From NCBI RefSeq assembly GCF_002150005.2, contig NZ_MSPP01000001.1, positions 620,001 through 684,000 on the forward strand: DNA of 64,000 nucleotides, written 5' to 3'. A program made the translations under genes and the position numbers. Origin of the DNA: Marivivens niveibacter (GTDB lineage Bacteria > Pseudomonadota > Alphaproteobacteria > Rhodobacterales > Rhodobacteraceae). Shown here piece after piece: positions 45,732 through 54,484 of this stretch. The notes beneath the pieces are model-generated. The model did not search any database. It was not told the DNA's origin and was given only the letters and a program-made list of their open reading frames with translations. Each line of letters begins with the position of its first letter. The stretch's first letter is position 1.

Positions 45732-47102
45732 ATGGCGCCTGCCTTTGGCACCAGCGGTTTGCGCGGATTGGTTTCGGATTTAACCGATGAACTGGTGCGC
45801 GACTATGTGCGTGCTTTTCTGACGACCGTAACCGTGACAGCGGTTTATGTAGGTCGTGATTTGCGGGAATCGTCGCCGCGTATTTCGCAGGCCGTCATAT
45901 CAGCTGTTAGGGAGGCGGGCTTGATCGCGGTTGATTGCCGCGCGGTCCCGACGCCTGCATTGGCCTGCGCAAGCCTACAAAATCAAGCCGCTGCCATCAT
46001 GGTCACAGGAAGCCATATTCCCGCGGATCGTAACGGCCTAAAATTCTACACCCCGCTCGGTGAAATTACGAAAAGGGACGAGGCGACGATTAACGCAGCT
46101 TTGGGTGCCGTGTTTGTTGCCGATGACGGGCGCGTTGAAGCAGCAGAGGTTTTGGGCTCATTCGCCAAACGCTATGTCGATGCGTTCGGTGCCAACGCGC
46201 TGAAAGGGTTGCGGGTCGGGGTGTACCAGCACAGTTCGGTCGCGCGTGATCTGTTGGTTGATGTGATTGCTCAACTTGGTGCGATTGCCGTTCCATTGGG
46301 GCGTTCGGAAAATTTTGTTCCCGTTGATACCGAAGCTGTCGATCCTGATACGCGACAATTGCTGGCCCAGTGGTGCCAAGACCATGAATTGGATGCAATT
46401 GTATCGACAGACGGTGATGCCGATCGCCCCATGGTCGCGGATGCAACAGGGCAAGTGATTGCTGGCGATGTTTTGGGTGTTCTGACCGCCTTGGATTTGG
46501 GTGCCGAGGCTGTGGTCACCCCCATTAACGCCAATTCAATGGTCGAAAAGGTCGGCTTTGCCGAAGTTCGTTTCACCCGCATCGGTTCGCCATATGTCAT
46601 CGCAGGCATGGATGAATATCGTGGGCGGCAGGTCGTGGGGTTTGAACCCAACGGTGGTTTCTTGCTTGGCTTTGACGCATATGGCGGTGCGACGAAGGCT
46701 TTGCCCACCCGTGACTGCATGCTGCCGATATTGGCGCCTTTGTGCATGGCTGCAAGGCGCGGGGTTAAAATCGCTGAACTGGTCGCCGAATTGCCGCAGA
46801 TATTTACGGCGGCTGATCGTTTGAAGGATATTCCGACACCGCAATCCAAAGCGTTCACTTAGCAGATTGTGGGCGATCCGCAGTCTACGTTCTTTCGTCA
46901 GTTTGGTAAAACGGACTACATCGACATGACAGATGGGGTTCGGGCAATGTTTGAAAACGGGGACGTTCTGCATCTGAGGCCGTCCGGAAACGCGCCAGAA
47001 TTTCGCATTTATGCACAGTCCACATCGCGCGAATTGGCGAATGATCTGCTGCTGCGTGGTTTGTCGGCTGTTCGGGCTGCATTGATCGACACTGTCGCAT
47101 AA
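45732..47102 (+). pseudogene. manB: Phosphomannomutase ManB interrupted by an in-frame amber codon
   Basis: The frame opens at 45732 (GGGGTAGGGG overlapping the manC stop) and runs 376 codons to TAG at 46860-46862. The same frame then continues without a break to TAA at 47102. Together they give 456 residues, the usual length. Upstream are the phosphoserine loop VTGSHIPADR (S94) and the metal loop DGDADR (227-232). Downstream lies the phosphate-binding loop RPSGNAPE (about 416-423), needed for catalysis. The sequence around the stop reads KAFT-stop-QIVGD, and CAG (Gln) to TAG is a single change. It is a recent nonsense mutation, readthrough, or a sequencing error. Confidence 0.85.
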
Positions 47103-47210
47103 TTACTATGCCAGCGTGCAAAGCCCGATGTTTTGAACGGTCGATTGTTGCGCTTGGCCCTTATTCGCCCAACAAAGCAACGTAATAGATAGCTGATAAA
47201 AGGGTTTTCC

Positions 47211-48221
47211 ATGCCTACCGCCTTAGTCACCGGCGCTGCCGGATTTATCGGATCGTTCGTTTGCCGTACCTTGCTAGAGGAAGGTTGGCGCGTGATCGGG
47301 CTGGATTGCATGTCGGATTACTATGACGTCAGCCTGAAAGAACGCCGCGAAGACATCTTACGCGCTTACGACAATTATCGGTCGGTCCATGACAAGGTGG
47401 AAACACCTAACCTATTGATGTCGCTGTTTGAACAGGAACGCCCCGATGCGGTGATCCACCTCGCAGCCCAAGCTGGCGTGCGCTATTCCATCGACAATCC
47501 GCGCGCATATCTAGAAAGCAACATCGTCGGCACCTTTGAACTGCTAGAGGCCGCCCGCGCGTTCCCGCCCAAACACATGCTGCTGGCGTCCACGTCGTCG
47601 GCCTATGGCGCGAACACCGAAATGCCATACGTCGAAACGCACAAGGCCGACCACCAGATGTCATTCTATGCGGCGACCAAAAAATCGACCGAAAGCATGG
47701 CGCATTCCTACGCGCATCTGTTCGACCTGCCGATTACGATGTTCCGCTTTTTTACGGTCTATGGCCCGTGGGGTCGCCCCGATATGGCGCTGTTCAAATT
47801 CACCAAAGCGATTTTGGAAGGCAAGCCAATCGACGTCTATAACTATGGCGATATGAAGCGCGACTTTACCTATGTCGAAGATCTGGTTCACGCGATCCGC
47901 CTGCTGATCGACGCGGTGCCCGTACGTCCAGCCGATGGTGTGGTGCCCGAAGGCGACAGCCTGTCCCCCGTCGCCCCGTTCCGCGTTGTGAACATCGGCA
48001 ACAACGACGCCGTCCAACTGACCGATTTTATCGAAGCGATCGAGGCCGCGACCGGCCAAACCGCCGAACGTAACCTAATGCCAATGCAAGCGGGCGATGT
48101 GCCTGCGACTTGGGCCGACGCCGACCTGCTGAAATCCCTGACGGGCTACGCCCCCAAAACATCCGTGCGCGACGGCGTTGCGAATTTCGTCAGGTGGTAT
48201 CGCCAGTTCTATCAGGTCTAA
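47211..48221 (+). CDS. NAD-dependent epimerase, UDP-glucuronate 4-epimerase-like
   Basis: A 336-residue short-chain-dehydrogenase-type sugar-nucleotide epimerase. NAD loop GAAGFIG (residues 8-14), ASTSSAYG with the catalytic Ser/Thr region and YAATKKSTE (Tyr-x-x-x-Lys, about residues 154-158). The FFTVYGPWGRPDMALFKFTK stretch is typical of UDP-glucuronate 4-epimerases making UDP-galacturonate. It follows manB by 108 bases, so the unit belongs to capsule or exopolysaccharide sugar supply. UDP-glucose 4-epimerase is the less likely alternative. Confidence 0.9.
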   Translation: MPTALVTGAAGFIGSFVCRTLLEEGWRVIGLDCMSDYYDVSLKERREDILRAYDNYRSVHDKVETPNLLMSLFEQERPDAVIHLAAQAGVRYSIDNPRAYLESNIVGTFELLEAARAFPPKHMLLASTSSAYGANTEMPYVETHKADHQMSFYAATKKSTESMAHSYAHLFDLPITMFRFFTVYGPWGRPDMALFKFTKAILEGKPIDVYNYGDMKRDFTYVEDLVHAIRLLIDAVPVRPADGVVPEGDSLSPVAPFRVVNIGNNDAVQLTDFIEAIEAATGQTAERNLMPMQAGDVPATWADADLLKSLTGYAPKTSVRDGVANFVRWYRQFYQV

Positions 48222-48224
48222 TGC

Positions 48225-48249
48225 AAAACGCCGGCCACTGGGCCGGCGT
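48225..48249. terminator. Terminator between epimerase and acyl-CoA synthetase genes
   Basis: The stem ACGCCGGCC / GGCCGGCGT with loop ACTG has an A-run (AAAA) on its left, giving TTTT on the minus strand. It therefore best serves the minus-strand synthetase and may also serve the epimerase. Confidence 0.8.
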
Positions 48250-48254
48250 CTCTA

Positions 48255-49883
48255 CTATGCCTCTCGGGCGCGATCGCGCAGGATGAATTTTTGAATTTTA
48301 CCCGTCGATGTTTTGGGTAGGGGCCCAAAAATAACGGTCTTGGGGGCTTTGAACCGTGCCATGTGATCGCGGCAAAACGCGATGATGTCCGCGTCGGTGA
48401 CGTCTTGGCCTGGTTTTAGATCAACGAAAGCGCAGGGCGTTTCACCCCATTTTTCGTCTGGCTTTGCGACGACTGCGGCCTCCATCACGGCGGGGTGACG
48501 GTACAGGACGTCCTCAACCTCGATCGACGAAATGTTTTCACCGCCGGAAATGATGATGTCTTTGGATCGGTCTTTGAGTTCGATGTAACCGTCAGGATGC
48601 ATGACGCCCAAATCACCCGAGGCGAACCATCCGCCTTTGAACGACTCTTCGGTTGCTGACGGGTTTTTCAAGTACCCTTTCATCACAACGTTTCCGCGCA
48701 TGAAAATTTCGCCCATAGTCTGTCCGTCAGATGGAACAGGGGCCAATGTATCTGGGTTCGCGACCATTAGATCATCCAGCGCAACGTTTTTCACACCTTG
48801 GCGGGATTTCTTTACGGCTTTGTCGTCCCCGTCTAAATCGTCCCAAGTTTCTTTCCACGCGCAGACAACCGAAGGGCCGTATGTTTCGGTCAGGCCATAG
48901 ACGTGGGTTACCTCAACGCCCATCGCTTCCATCTTTGCAATAACGGCTGCGGGCGGAGAGGCGCCTGCGGTCATCACTTTCACCTGATGGGAAAAATCCT
49001 TTAGCTCATCTGGCGCATTTGCAAGCATGTTCAGAACGATAGGCGCGCCGCAGAAATGAGTGACCTGTTGATCGCGGATCAATTGGAAAATCGGTTCGGC
49101 ACGTACGGCACGCAAACACACGCAGACACCCGCATTCGCCGCGATGGTCCAAGGGAAACACCATCCATTGCAATGGAACATTGGCAGGGTCCACAAGTAC
49201 CTAGAATGCTGCTGCATGCCCCATGTAACGATATTCGACATGGCGTTCAGGTGAGCGCCGCGATGGTGATAAACGACGCCTTTGGGATTGCCTGTGGTGC
49301 CTGATGTGTAATTCAGCGAAATGGCGTCCCATTCATTGGCGGGCCCAGACCAGTCAAAATCGGTATCACCTTCGGCAATCAATTCATCATAAGTCATCGA
49401 CCCGATTTTGCGCCCGCCGTCGAATGTGTCATCGATGATATCAACGACCAAAGCATCCGTCAGGCCCGCCATGTGAATAGCGCGGTCTACTACGTCTGAA
49501 AATTCGGGATCGACGATGATAACTTTGGCTTCGGCGTGGGATAGAATAAAGGAAATCGCTTCGGCATCTAGGCGCGTATTGACAGTGTTTAATACAGCGC
49601 CTGACATGGGTACTGCGAAATGCGCTTCGAACATTTCAGGAATGTTGGCCGCAATGATTGAAACCGTTTCGCCTTTTTTGATGCCCCGCTTAACCAAAGC
49701 CGAGGCCGCGCGTTTCATTCGATCATAGGTTTCCCCCCATGTCTGACGGCGGTCGCCGTACACGATGGCAGGATATTCTGGATAAATGTGCGCGGTTCGT
49801 TTTGCGAACGAAAGGGGCGTTAAGGCCTCATAATTTGCGGGGTTTGCGTCTAAACTGACGTCATAGATACTTTGATGTTTCAT
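48255..49883 (-). CDS. AMP-dependent acyl-CoA synthetase (DmdB-like)
   Basis: A 542-residue adenylate-forming ligase that activates a carboxylic acid with ATP and CoA. Phosphate loop YTSGTTGNPKGV (about residues 180-191), YGLTETYGPSV (about 320), GDLGVMHPDGYIELKDRSKD and C-terminal Lys in TGKIQK. The GGGAGGAAT before ATG 49883 fixes the start against longer frames. It resembles medium-chain and 3-methylmercaptopropionyl-CoA ligases (DmdB) common in marine roseobacters, but the substrate is not certain. A single gene with its own terminator. Confidence 0.9.
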   Translation of the reverse strand: MKHQSIYDVSLDANPANYEALTPLSFAKRTAHIYPEYPAIVYGDRRQTWGETYDRMKRAASALVKRGIKKGETVSIIAANIPEMFEAHFAVPMSGAVLNTVNTRLDAEAISFILSHAEAKVIIVDPEFSDVVDRAIHMAGLTDALVVDIIDDTFDGGRKIGSMTYDELIAEGDTDFDWSGPANEWDAISLNYTSGTTGNPKGVVYHHRGAHLNAMSNIVTWGMQQHSRYLWTLPMFHCNGWCFPWTIAANAGVCVCLRAVRAEPIFQLIRDQQVTHFCGAPIVLNMLANAPDELKDFSHQVKVMTAGASPPAAVIAKMEAMGVEVTHVYGLTETYGPSVVCAWKETWDDLDGDDKAVKKSRQGVKNVALDDLMVANPDTLAPVPSDGQTMGEIFMRGNVVMKGYLKNPSATEESFKGGWFASGDLGVMHPDGYIELKDRSKDIIISGGENISSIEVEDVLYRHPAVMEAAVVAKPDEKWGETPCAFVDLKPGQDVTDADIIAFCRDHMARFKAPKTVIFGPLPKTSTGKIQKFILRDRAREA

Positions 49884-50048
49884 ATTCCTCCCTCCACCAA
49901 TGTGCATCAGTCTCCTCACTGTGCGCATGGCGCCTGTTATCAGGTCGTTATCAGATTGGCGGATCAACCCATTCGAGTAAATGGGGGTGGGCGTCTTTCT
50001 GAAAACGAGAAGGGTGCGTTAAAGTGTAACAGGCCAAAGCGCCTAATC

Positions 50049-50070
50049 GCGTCGCCCGATTGGGCGACGC
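50049..50070 (-). terminator. Perfect 9-bp hairpin at the end of the spike-like gene pair
   Basis: The stem GCGTCGCCC / GGGCGACGC with loop GATT lies 6-27 bases beyond the stop at 50076. There is no T-run, so it may be a processing or mRNA-stabilising hairpin rather than a terminator. Confidence 0.55.
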
Positions 50071-50075
50071 CGTGT

Positions 50076-50990
50076 TTAGGCCGGATATGCAATCATAGAT
50101 CGGACGCAGTGCTGTGATAATGCAGGCCAATATCCATCACCGATTACCTGTGATGGGATCGTTTCAGTTGAACCATCCCCATACGTCACCAGCAGATCGA
50201 AAACGCCTGATATCCCGCGCACGGTTGCAATATCGGCAGGGCGCGTATGTTCGGCGCCGTCTGTTGGAATATAGGATGTCGGCACAGTTCCCTTTTCCAA
50301 CTGCATGCCCAGAATGACGATATCATTCCCTGCTGTAACGCTATGGGGACCTGCCCCAATCGAATGCAATTTGGTCGCGCTGGGCACGAATGACAATCTA
50401 ACGCGTAATGTCCCATCGGAATGCCGATGCTGATCAATGAATTCGAGCGCCCCTGCAGTATTCGTGCTGACCTTTGCGTCTGCGAATGTTCCGCTCAACG
50501 TGGTGCTATTGCCGTCTGATGTTCGGAACGTGACCCTGTAGGTTTCAGATGTCGATGGACGCAACCACAGCGACAGGCAATAGGTTTCGCCTTGCTCTAA
50601 CTCCACAGAGGGATGGATCAGACGGTGGAATGACGCACCGTTTGATGCACAAAGCACGCCGTCAAATTGCCCTAATGCGTTCAGGGACAATTGCGAAACC
50701 GTCGCTGATGACACGGCCCAAGTGTCAACAGATGCACGTGAGTGGATTAACATATTGGTTCGGGCAGGCTCGATCAAAGTTCCGATAACCGCCCCTGTGG
50801 TTGGGTCATGGTCCAGCCGCGGAATATCAGTACCGTTCGCAGTCATTATCCCGTCAGCTGCTAGGGAATAACCTGTTCCCGAACGATTAAATTGGACGTT
50901 GTTCGTTGGGCCGTTAGGTGTGATCAGGCTTATACCCCGACGTTCTGATGATCGGCTCGTGGCCCAGCAATTCGTTGCGAATCCCAGCAT
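50076..50990 (-). CDS. Phage/GTA-type spike fibre protein (carbohydrate-binding-like)
   Basis: A 304-residue protein with no TM helix. The N-terminal LGFATNCWATSRSSERRG and the TLIEPARTNMLIHSRA block (about residues 73-88) followed by a beta-rich domain (about 90-240), then LGMQLEKGTVPTSYIPTDGA (about 232-251) resemble the jelly-roll sugar-binding domains of phage tail or head fibres. In Rhodobacter capsulatus the GTA head-spike genes (GhsA/GhsB) lie outside the main GTA cluster and have this layout; this may be GhsB-like. The ATG overlaps the stop of the small gene upstream (TGATG). No capsid, terminase or other GTA genes are in the window. Confidence 0.6.
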   Translation of the reverse strand: MLGFATNCWATSRSSERRGISLITPNGPTNNVQFNRSGTGYSLAADGIMTANGTDIPRLDHDPTTGAVIGTLIEPARTNMLIHSRASVDTWAVSSATVSQLSLNALGQFDGVLCASNGASFHRLIHPSVELEQGETYCLSLWLRPSTSETYRVTFRTSDGNSTTLSGTFADAKVSTNTAGALEFIDQHRHSDGTLRVRLSFVPSATKLHSIGAGPHSVTAGNDIVILGMQLEKGTVPTSYIPTDGAEHTRPADIATVRGISGVFDLLVTYGDGSTETIPSQVIGDGYWPALSQHCVRSMIAYPA

Positions 50991-51256
50991 CAATTCACCG
51001 TCAACGCATGAATGCCCGAAGCGGTCGTGCCCATATTCAAAACGCGCGTTGCGCCTACCGGTAAAATCGTGAAATCCGCGACCTGAATGTTGCGGGTTTC
51101 GCCTGTGACTGTGACGAAGGACAAGTTGCCACCCGTTTCAATATACAGTGCGACTGCGACCTTGCTCAAATCCACGGTGTCGGATGGCGTTACAGGCAAC
51201 ATATCCGTGGCTGGGCCAGACAACGACGGGCTACGATTTGCGAATGGGTTGTTCAT
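50990..51256 (-). CDS. Small spike-base-like protein (RcGTA Rcc01079-like)
   Basis: An 88-residue beta-rich protein starting MNNPFANRSPSLSGPATDM. The pattern SLSGPA...VTPSDTVDL...ALYIETGGNLSFVTVTG...ILPVGATRVL...TTASGI matches what I recall for the R. capsulatus GTA spike-base protein family. AGGAG 6 bases before 51256 decides the start over 51271. Coupled by overlap to the fibre-like gene, as base and fibre would be. If real, it would build head spikes that bind capsule on recipient cells. Confidence 0.6.
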   Translation of the reverse strand: MNNPFANRSPSLSGPATDMLPVTPSDTVDLSKVAVALYIETGGNLSFVTVTGETRNIQVADFTILPVGATRVLNMGTTASGIHALTVN

Positions 51257-51406
51257 GTCTATCTCCTGCATGGTTCTGAAAAGGCAAAGAACTTTGCCAA
51301 ACAGAATGTGATCGAAGACAGATATAGGAACCGCTGGTTAATGCGTGATTTTCTAACCGTTCGCTAAATAGCGCAACGTACTGATTAGTATTTTGGGAAA
51401 ACCCAG

Positions 51407-51480
51407 TGGAGGCGAGTACCGGAATCGAACCGGTGTACACGGATTTGCAATCCGCTGCGTCACCACTCCGCCAACTCGCC
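51407..51480 (-). tRNA. tRNA-Cys(GCA)
   Basis: A 74-base tRNA including the encoded CCA (minus strand, 5' end at 51480). The 7-bp acceptor GGCGAGT / ACTCGCC, discriminator T, T-arm ACCGGTTCGATTCCGGT and anticodon loop TTGCAAA with GCA between stem bases GGAT/ATCC all fit. Nearest neighbour 3' is the spike-like pair. Confidence 0.95.
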
Positions 51481-51620
51481 GCCAGTGGTGAGCCGTTCTC
51501 TATACTGCTTTTTCTGGGGGTGCAAGCGGTTGAAAAAGACATTCTTTGGCTTTCCGCCATTGCAGGAAATGGGTAAGTATGGTTAGACGCAAACTGGAAC
51601 TGAACGAAAGAGTTTAGATC

Positions 51621-52274
51621 GTGGCAGATTATTCCACCCGCCGGACCATGATGGTCGACACGCAAATCCGTCCTTCGGACGTGACCAAATTTCCGATTAT
51701 CGACGCGATGCTGTCGGTCCCGCGCGAGGCTTATGTGCCGGATGATCAGCGCGAAGCGGCCTATGTAGGTGAAAACCTGCCTTTGTCCGCTGGCCGTGTT
51801 GTGCTGGAACCGCGCACGCTGGCAAAAATGCTGGACGCGCTGGACCTGCAAGCGAACGAAGTCGTTTTGGATATCGCTTGTGGCCTAGGCTATTCGACCG
51901 CTGTTCTGGCACATATGGTCGATTTCGTTGCCGCAGTCGAAGACGACGAAACCCGCGCAGAAGAAGCACAATCGATTCTGTCCGAACAAGGCGTCGATAA
52001 TGCGGCTGTTATTGCGGGCCCACTGACCGAAGGTGCTGCAAAGTCTGGCCCTTATGATGTCATCATCTTGCAAGGCGCGGTCGAGGTTCTACCTGATGCG
52101 CTGTTAAGCCAGTTGAAAGAAGGTGGTCGTATCGCTGCATTGTTCGCCGAAGGCGAATTGGGCACCGTTCGCGTCGGATATAAACTGGATGGCCGTATAA
52201 ACTGGCGTATGGCGTTTAATGCCAATGCTCCGGTTCTACCGGGTTTTGAACAAAAGGCGTCCTTCGCCCTGTAA
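51621..52274 (+). CDS. Protein-L-isoaspartate O-methyltransferase-like
   Basis: A 217-residue Rossmann methyltransferase of the PCMT family; enzymes of this family methylate damaged isoaspartyl residues using SAM. MMVDTQIRPSDV is the N-terminal family motif, and VLDIACGLGYSTAVLA (about residues 78-93) is the SAM loop, with ACG replacing the more common GTG. The start is a GTG at 51621 with a weak AGAG in front. It is followed 53 bases later by a TolC-type gene, an order I associate with roseobacters. True substrate unproven. Confidence 0.85.
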   Translation: MADYSTRRTMMVDTQIRPSDVTKFPIIDAMLSVPREAYVPDDQREAAYVGENLPLSAGRVVLEPRTLAKMLDALDLQANEVVLDIACGLGYSTAVLAHMVDFVAAVEDDETRAEEAQSILSEQGVDNAAVIAGPLTEGAAKSGPYDVIILQGAVEVLPDALLSQLKEGGRIAALFAEGELGTVRVGYKLDGRINWRMAFNANAPVLPGFEQKASFAL

Positions 52275-52327
52275 GACAACAATGTCAGGGGCGGTGGCAG
52301 CATGAATACGAAAGAAAAGGACCTTTC

Positions 52328-53683
52328 ATGTTTCGTAAGTCTATCGTCGCAGCGACTGCTGTAATCGCCCTTGTCACAACGACGTCGGCCGCTTGGTCCG
52401 AAACATTGGGGGATGCATTGGTATCCGCCTATAATTCCAGCGGCCTTCTTGATCAAAACCGCGCAGTTTTGCGTGCCGCCGACGAAGATGTCGCTAGTGC
52501 TGTTGCCGCGCTGCGCCCAACGCTAAGCTATAGCGCATCAGCATCCATCAATGACGCCACCGAAGTCTGGAGCGAAACCTACGCTTTGGTCGCTGGTTTG
52601 ACGTTGTATGATGGCGGTGCAAACCGCATGGCTGTTGATGCAGCCAAAGAGGCAGTGCTGGGCACTCGTCAAGAATTGCTAAGCGCAGAGCAAGATGTCC
52701 TACTAACAGCCATTCAGGCCTATTTAGACGTCCAAACCGCCCGTGAATTTGTAAACCTGCGTCAAAGCAACGTACGCGTTCTGACCCAAGAATTGCGCGC
52801 GGCCCGCGATCGTTTCGATGTGGGCGAGGTGACTCGTACCGACGTATCGTTAGCCGAGGCAGAGTTGGCATCCGCTCGTTCGCTATTGGCTGTGGCTCAG
52901 GGCAACCTGATTACAGCAGAAGAGTCTTATCGCGTGGCCGTTGGTCATGCGCCAGGATCTTTGGCAACAGCACCAAACGCAAATATCGGTATGTCAGTGG
53001 CCCAAGCCCGCGATTTTGCTGTACGCAATCATCCCGCGATCCGTTCGTTACAGCATTCGATTGCAGCAGCAGAATTGGCGATCCAAATTGCAGAATCGGC
53101 CGCTGGTCCATCGGTCAGCGCTCAGGCCCAGATGGGGGCAGGTCGGTCTGATTTCAGCGAATTCAGCGTGGCACGACAGTTTAGCTTGTCGATGTCAGGT
53201 CCGATTTATGCAGGTGGCGCGCAATCCAGCGCAGTCCGTTCTGCACAAGCGACCCGTGACCGTCTGCGCGCGGCACTGCATGTTGCAACTCTATCCGTTG
53301 AACAAGCTGTCACTAGCGCGTTTGCCAGCTATCAGGCTGCCGTTGCCGCTAGCGAGGCCTATCGTCAGGGCGTGACCGCGTCGCAACTGGCGTTTGACGG
53401 TGTCCGCGAAGAGGCGAACGCAGGTTCACGCACCACAATCGACGTGCTGAATGCCGAACAAACGCTGCTTGATGCGCGTGCGAACCTAGTTGATGCGCGC
53501 GCGGCCGTGGTCGAAGCGACATATGGCATTCTTTATGCAGTTGGATTGCTAAACGTTGATCATTTGGACCTACCTGTCCAAACTTATGACGTAATTGGCC
53601 ACTATAATATGGTCGAAAGCGCGCCAATTCGCATTTCGCCTCAAGGTCAGGCAATCGAACGTGTGCTCGAGGCAATTCGCTAA
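52328..53683 (+). CDS. TolC-family outer-membrane channel
   Basis: A 451-residue outer-membrane efflux/type I secretion channel. The signal peptide covers about residues 1-22 (ending SAAWS). Two repeats of long coiled-coil helices with alternating ADEDVASAVAALRPTLSYSA-like and DRLRAALHVATLSVEQAVTS-like segments give the TolC/OEP pattern. ATG at 52328 is preceded by AAGGACC. No inner-membrane pump or adaptor is beside it, so it would serve a distant system. The isoaspartate-methyltransferase gene upstream is probably co-transcribed. Confidence 0.92.
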   Translation: MFRKSIVAATAVIALVTTTSAAWSETLGDALVSAYNSSGLLDQNRAVLRAADEDVASAVAALRPTLSYSASASINDATEVWSETYALVAGLTLYDGGANRMAVDAAKEAVLGTRQELLSAEQDVLLTAIQAYLDVQTAREFVNLRQSNVRVLTQELRAARDRFDVGEVTRTDVSLAEAELASARSLLAVAQGNLITAEESYRVAVGHAPGSLATAPNANIGMSVAQARDFAVRNHPAIRSLQHSIAAAELAIQIAESAAGPSVSAQAQMGAGRSDFSEFSVARQFSLSMSGPIYAGGAQSSAVRSAQATRDRLRAALHVATLSVEQAVTSAFASYQAAVAASEAYRQGVTASQLAFDGVREEANAGSRTTIDVLNAEQTLLDARANLVDARAAVVEATYGILYAVGLLNVDHLDLPVQTYDVIGHYNMVESAPIRISPQGQAIERVLEAIR

Positions 53684-53687
53684 GAGT

Positions 53688-53701
53688 TTAACCATCGTTA
53701 A
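53688..53701 (+). promoter_or_regulatory. CtrA-like box upstream of PopZ-like gene
   Basis: TTAACCAT followed by TTAA (TTAACCATCGTTAA) lies about 67 bases before the ATG at 53768. TTAACCAT is the well-known half site of the cell-cycle regulator CtrA; the gap between TTAA halves is 6 here instead of 7. Confidence 0.55.
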
Positions 53702-53767
53702 TGTGGTGTCGGTTGTGTGGTTGGTGTGCTTTGGGTAAACTCTAACCCCAACGAGCAGGGAAATGAC

Positions 53768-54484
53768 ATGTCCGATCCACAGACGAATGTTGAAATCGAA
53801 GACGTTCTGACATCGATCCGCAGGCTTGTGTCTGAGAGCGAATGGACACGCCCTGCGGCACCGTTGCAGCAGCAAAATAAGGCGTCCGAGCCTGTCGCCG
53901 AGGCGACACAAAGCGAGCCTGCTGATAAATTCGTCCTGACACCTGCGTTGCGCGTTGTTGAAGATACGCCAACCGAATCGACCGAATCTGTATCCGAAGA
54001 CGTCGATGAAAATGCGACCGATCTAGAGCGTATGATCGCAGAACTAGAGGCCGCAGTTCATACCGAACAGACCAGTTTCGAACCCGAAGGCGACGAAATC
54101 GAAGATTTGGCCGCGACACCGCTCAGCTTTGCATCGGTGGATATGGCTGAAGTCCCTGACGCCGATTTAGTGGAAACCGTTGTTGAACAACAGCTTGCTG
54201 CACCAGTCGCCGAAATGGTGGCCGAAGCAATGGCCGAAGAATTCAACACTGATGACGAACATGATGTCGAAAGCGATGACCCCGATCTGGGTGAATTGGA
54301 TGAAAACATCGACGACTATCTGACCGCGACGCCGCAGTTCGATGAAACGATGCTGCGCGAATTGGTTACAGATATCGTGCGGTCCGAATTGCAAGGCGCG
54401 CTGGGTGAACGGATCACCCGCAACGTCCGCAAATTGGTGCGCCGCGAAATTTATCGCGCCCTGTCGTCAAAGACTTACGAATAA
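53768..54484 (+). CDS. Acidic PopZ-like (DUF2497-related) protein
   Basis: A 238-residue very acidic protein. The N-terminal [17 protein letters not shown] (about residues 7-23) resembles the short helix that begins PopZ. A long acidic, low-complexity middle (about 40-185) is followed by a conserved basic-acidic helical C-terminus (about 190-235, [20 protein letters not shown]). PopZ condenses at the cell pole and scaffolds polarity factors in Caulobacter, with the same three-part layout. Identity is inferred; it is more a remote match than a certain one. Preceded by a CtrA-like box. Its 3' end overlaps convergent cobQ by 10 bases. Confidence 0.6.
   Translation: MSDPQTNVEIEDVLTSIRRLVSESEWTRPAAPLQQQNKASEPVAEATQSEPADKFVLTPALRVVEDTPTESTESVSEDVDENATDLERMIAELEAAVHTEQTSFEPEGDEIEDLAATPLSFASVDMAEVPDADLVETVVEQQLAAPVAEMVAEAMAEEFNTDDEHDVESDDPDLGELDENIDDYLTATPQFDETMLRELVTDIVRSELQGALGERITRNVRKLVRREIYRALSSKTYE

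Noticed and set aside
46869-47102. Separate small gene starting at GTG 46869
   Set aside because: It is the in-frame C-terminal part of manB after the amber codon, with no ribosome site of its own.
51316-51360. Full CtrA site before the spike-like genes
   Set aside because: Only one half-site-like TTAACCAG is present; the TTAA-N7-TTAA form is not.
50000-51480. Integrated element at the 3' end of tRNA-Cys
   Set aside because: No copy of the tRNA 3' end is seen on the far side of the spike-like genes, and there is no integrase.
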